Of a stretch of 64,000 nt of DNA, positions 63,400 to 64,000 are shown piece by piece (the first letter of the stretch is position 1; each line of letters begins with the position of its first letter). The stretch is from Paenibacillus tritici (GTDB lineage: Bacteria > Bacillota > Bacilli > Paenibacillales > Paenibacillaceae): the NCBI RefSeq assembly GCF_013204885.1, contig NZ_JABMKX010000009.1:62001-126000 (forward strand), read 5' to 3'. Made by a program: the position numbers and the translations under genes. The notes beneath the pieces were generated by a model. The model ran no database searches, was not told the DNA's origin, and saw only the letters and a program-made list of their open reading frames with translations.

Positions 63400-63429
63400 G
63401 GCGATAAAATATATATGTTGCACACGATA

Positions 63430-63498
63430 ACTTATCCTTCAATTTCCGCTGAAACGAATACCGTCCTTATAAAAGGACGGCAAAGCCGTTCCCGCTTG
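63430..63498. repeat. Dispersed palindromic element, copy 4
   Basis: ACTTATCCTTC, TTTCCGCTGAAACGAATA, then CCGTCC-TTATAAAA-GGACGG and AAAGCCGTTCCCGCTT. It has the same flanks as copy 1 and the same core as copy 2. It lies between the fhs terminator and the nox promoter. Confidence 0.75.
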
Positions 63499-63606
63499 CG
63501 CGGTGTTTCCTTCGGCTTCCTGCCGCACAACGGACATAATCCCCCTCCTCCCGGGGACACTAAGGCAAGGTTGAAGAGATCACTTAAAATTTGAAATTGT
63601 GAACAA

Positions 63607-63684
63607 TGTGAGAAAAATCACAAAAACACTTGAAATGTGATAAATATCACAATATAATCAGTGTATAAAGTGAAAACAATCACA
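63607..63684 (+). promoter_or_regulatory. nox promoter with three TGTGA-N6-TCACA operators (Rex- or Crp/Fnr-type)
   Basis: Boxes: TGTGAGAAAAATCACA (63607-63622), TGTGATAAATATCACA (63636-63651) and AGTGAAAACAATCACA (63669-63684). A promoter TTGAAA (63630-63635), 17 bases, TATAAT (63653-63658) is interleaved: the middle box fills the spacer and the third lies just past the start site, positions that favour repression. The A/T-rich N6 centres fit Rex, the NADH-sensing repressor; Crp/Fnr proteins share the half-sites. Confidence 0.8.
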
Positions 63685-63727
63685 AATACAAATACATTAG
63701 CTTTTCAACTTGGAGGAGGAAGAAATC

Positions 63728-64000
63728 ATGAAAGTAGCAGTCATTGGATGTACCCACGCCGGAACGGCCGCCATTGTTAATACCGCACAGTTGTACCCGG
63801 ATGCACAGATTACGGTCTATGAGCGCAACGATAACATATCGTTCCTGTCTTGCGGAATTGCGCTGTATGTTGGAGGCGTGGTCAAGGACCCGCAGGGACT
63901 ATTCTATTCCTCCCCGGAACAGCTTGCAGCGCTTGGTGTGCAAACTAAGATGCGCCATGAAGTCATCAACATAGATACTGCCCGCAAAACGTTGAAGGCC
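63728..64000 (+). CDS. nox: NADH oxidase / CoA-disulfide reductase-like flavoprotein (5' part)
   Basis: The first 91 residues, cut by the window end. FAD-binding start MKVAVIGCTHAGTAAI, the ribose-binding VYERNDNISFL, and the redox Cys in FLSCGIALYVGG (about 44), all as in water-forming NADH oxidases of Firmicutes; CoA-disulfide reductases share this region. GGAGGAGG precedes the ATG. The triple operator upstream suggests control by NADH/NAD ratio or oxygen. Confidence 0.88.
   Translation, partial: MKVAVIGCTHAGTAAIVNTAQLYPDAQITVYERNDNISFLSCGIALYVGGVVKDPQGLFYSSPEQLAALGVQTKMRHEVINIDTARKTLKA

Overview
The window looks like a chromosomal segment of a Paenibacillus-type endospore-former. It carries a complete tricistronic GerA/GerB/GerC germinant-receptor operon, a Spo0E-type phosphatase, an LTA-synthase-family protein, LrgAB, strong GGAGG ribosome-binding sites, moderately high GC and many non-coding repeat families. 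I see no rRNA, tRNA, CRISPR array, prophage or intact insertion sequence. Both ends cut genes: a large hybrid histidine kinase on the left (minus strand) and an NADH oxidase on the right (plus strand).

Layout. 1-12.1 kb is mostly minus strand: hybrid sensor kinase, DsrE-like protein plus class V aminotransferase (probable sulfur handling), two membrane-bound GGDEF-EAL proteins and an acetate/succinate-type transporter; a TVP38-like membrane protein on plus converges on the aminotransferase. 12.2-14.9 kb is a compact plus-strand operon behind a perfect Fur box: two UbiA-type prenyltransferases flanking a beta-sandwich protein. 15-21.3 kb has an oxidoreductase, an ABC exporter pair and an MHYT-GGDEF-EAL protein. 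22-31 kb has a chemoreceptor, a MarR regulator, an LtaS-like enzyme, a Rad3/DinG-type helicase with an N-terminal nuclease-like domain, a second Gfo/Idh/MocA oxidoreductase and lrgAB with a divergent LysR regulator.

32-38.6 kb is the most interesting part. A Spo0E-like phosphatase is followed by a 468-aa HTH plus helical-repeat regulator of RRNPP type. A 42-aa secreted-peptide gene, too short for routine ORF calling, overlaps the regulator's 3' end by 47 bp in another frame behind a perfect Shine-Dalgarno. Together they look like a peptide quorum-sensing pair. Next comes a MarR-controlled heterodimeric ABC exporter with a consensus promoter, a palindromic operator and an apparent ATT start codon.

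38.6-64 kb: MMPL transporter, IsdG-like monooxygenase, short-chain dehydrogenase, DAO-Rieske fusion, the ger operon, a PerR/Fur-family regulator, a second chemoreceptor, a uroporphyrinogen-III-synthase-like protein, ThuA-like protein, phasin-like protein with an ABC1/UbiB kinase, a DEAD-box helicase with a long Gly/Ala/Arg tail, a VanY-type carboxypeptidase, a DUF3243-type protein, glutathione peroxidase, formate-THF ligase and the start of nox behind three TGTGA-N6-TCACA operators.

The gene-poor gaps are rich in repeats. These include two 51-bp-period arrays sharing a unit (42 and 56 kb), four copies of a roughly 50-70-bp palindromic element, a roughly 192-bp repeat in two copies 45 kb apart, a 14-bp repeat in 14 copies, a 9-bp repeat array and an inverted-repeat element near 21.9 kb. 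All assignments come from reading the sequence; no database search was run.
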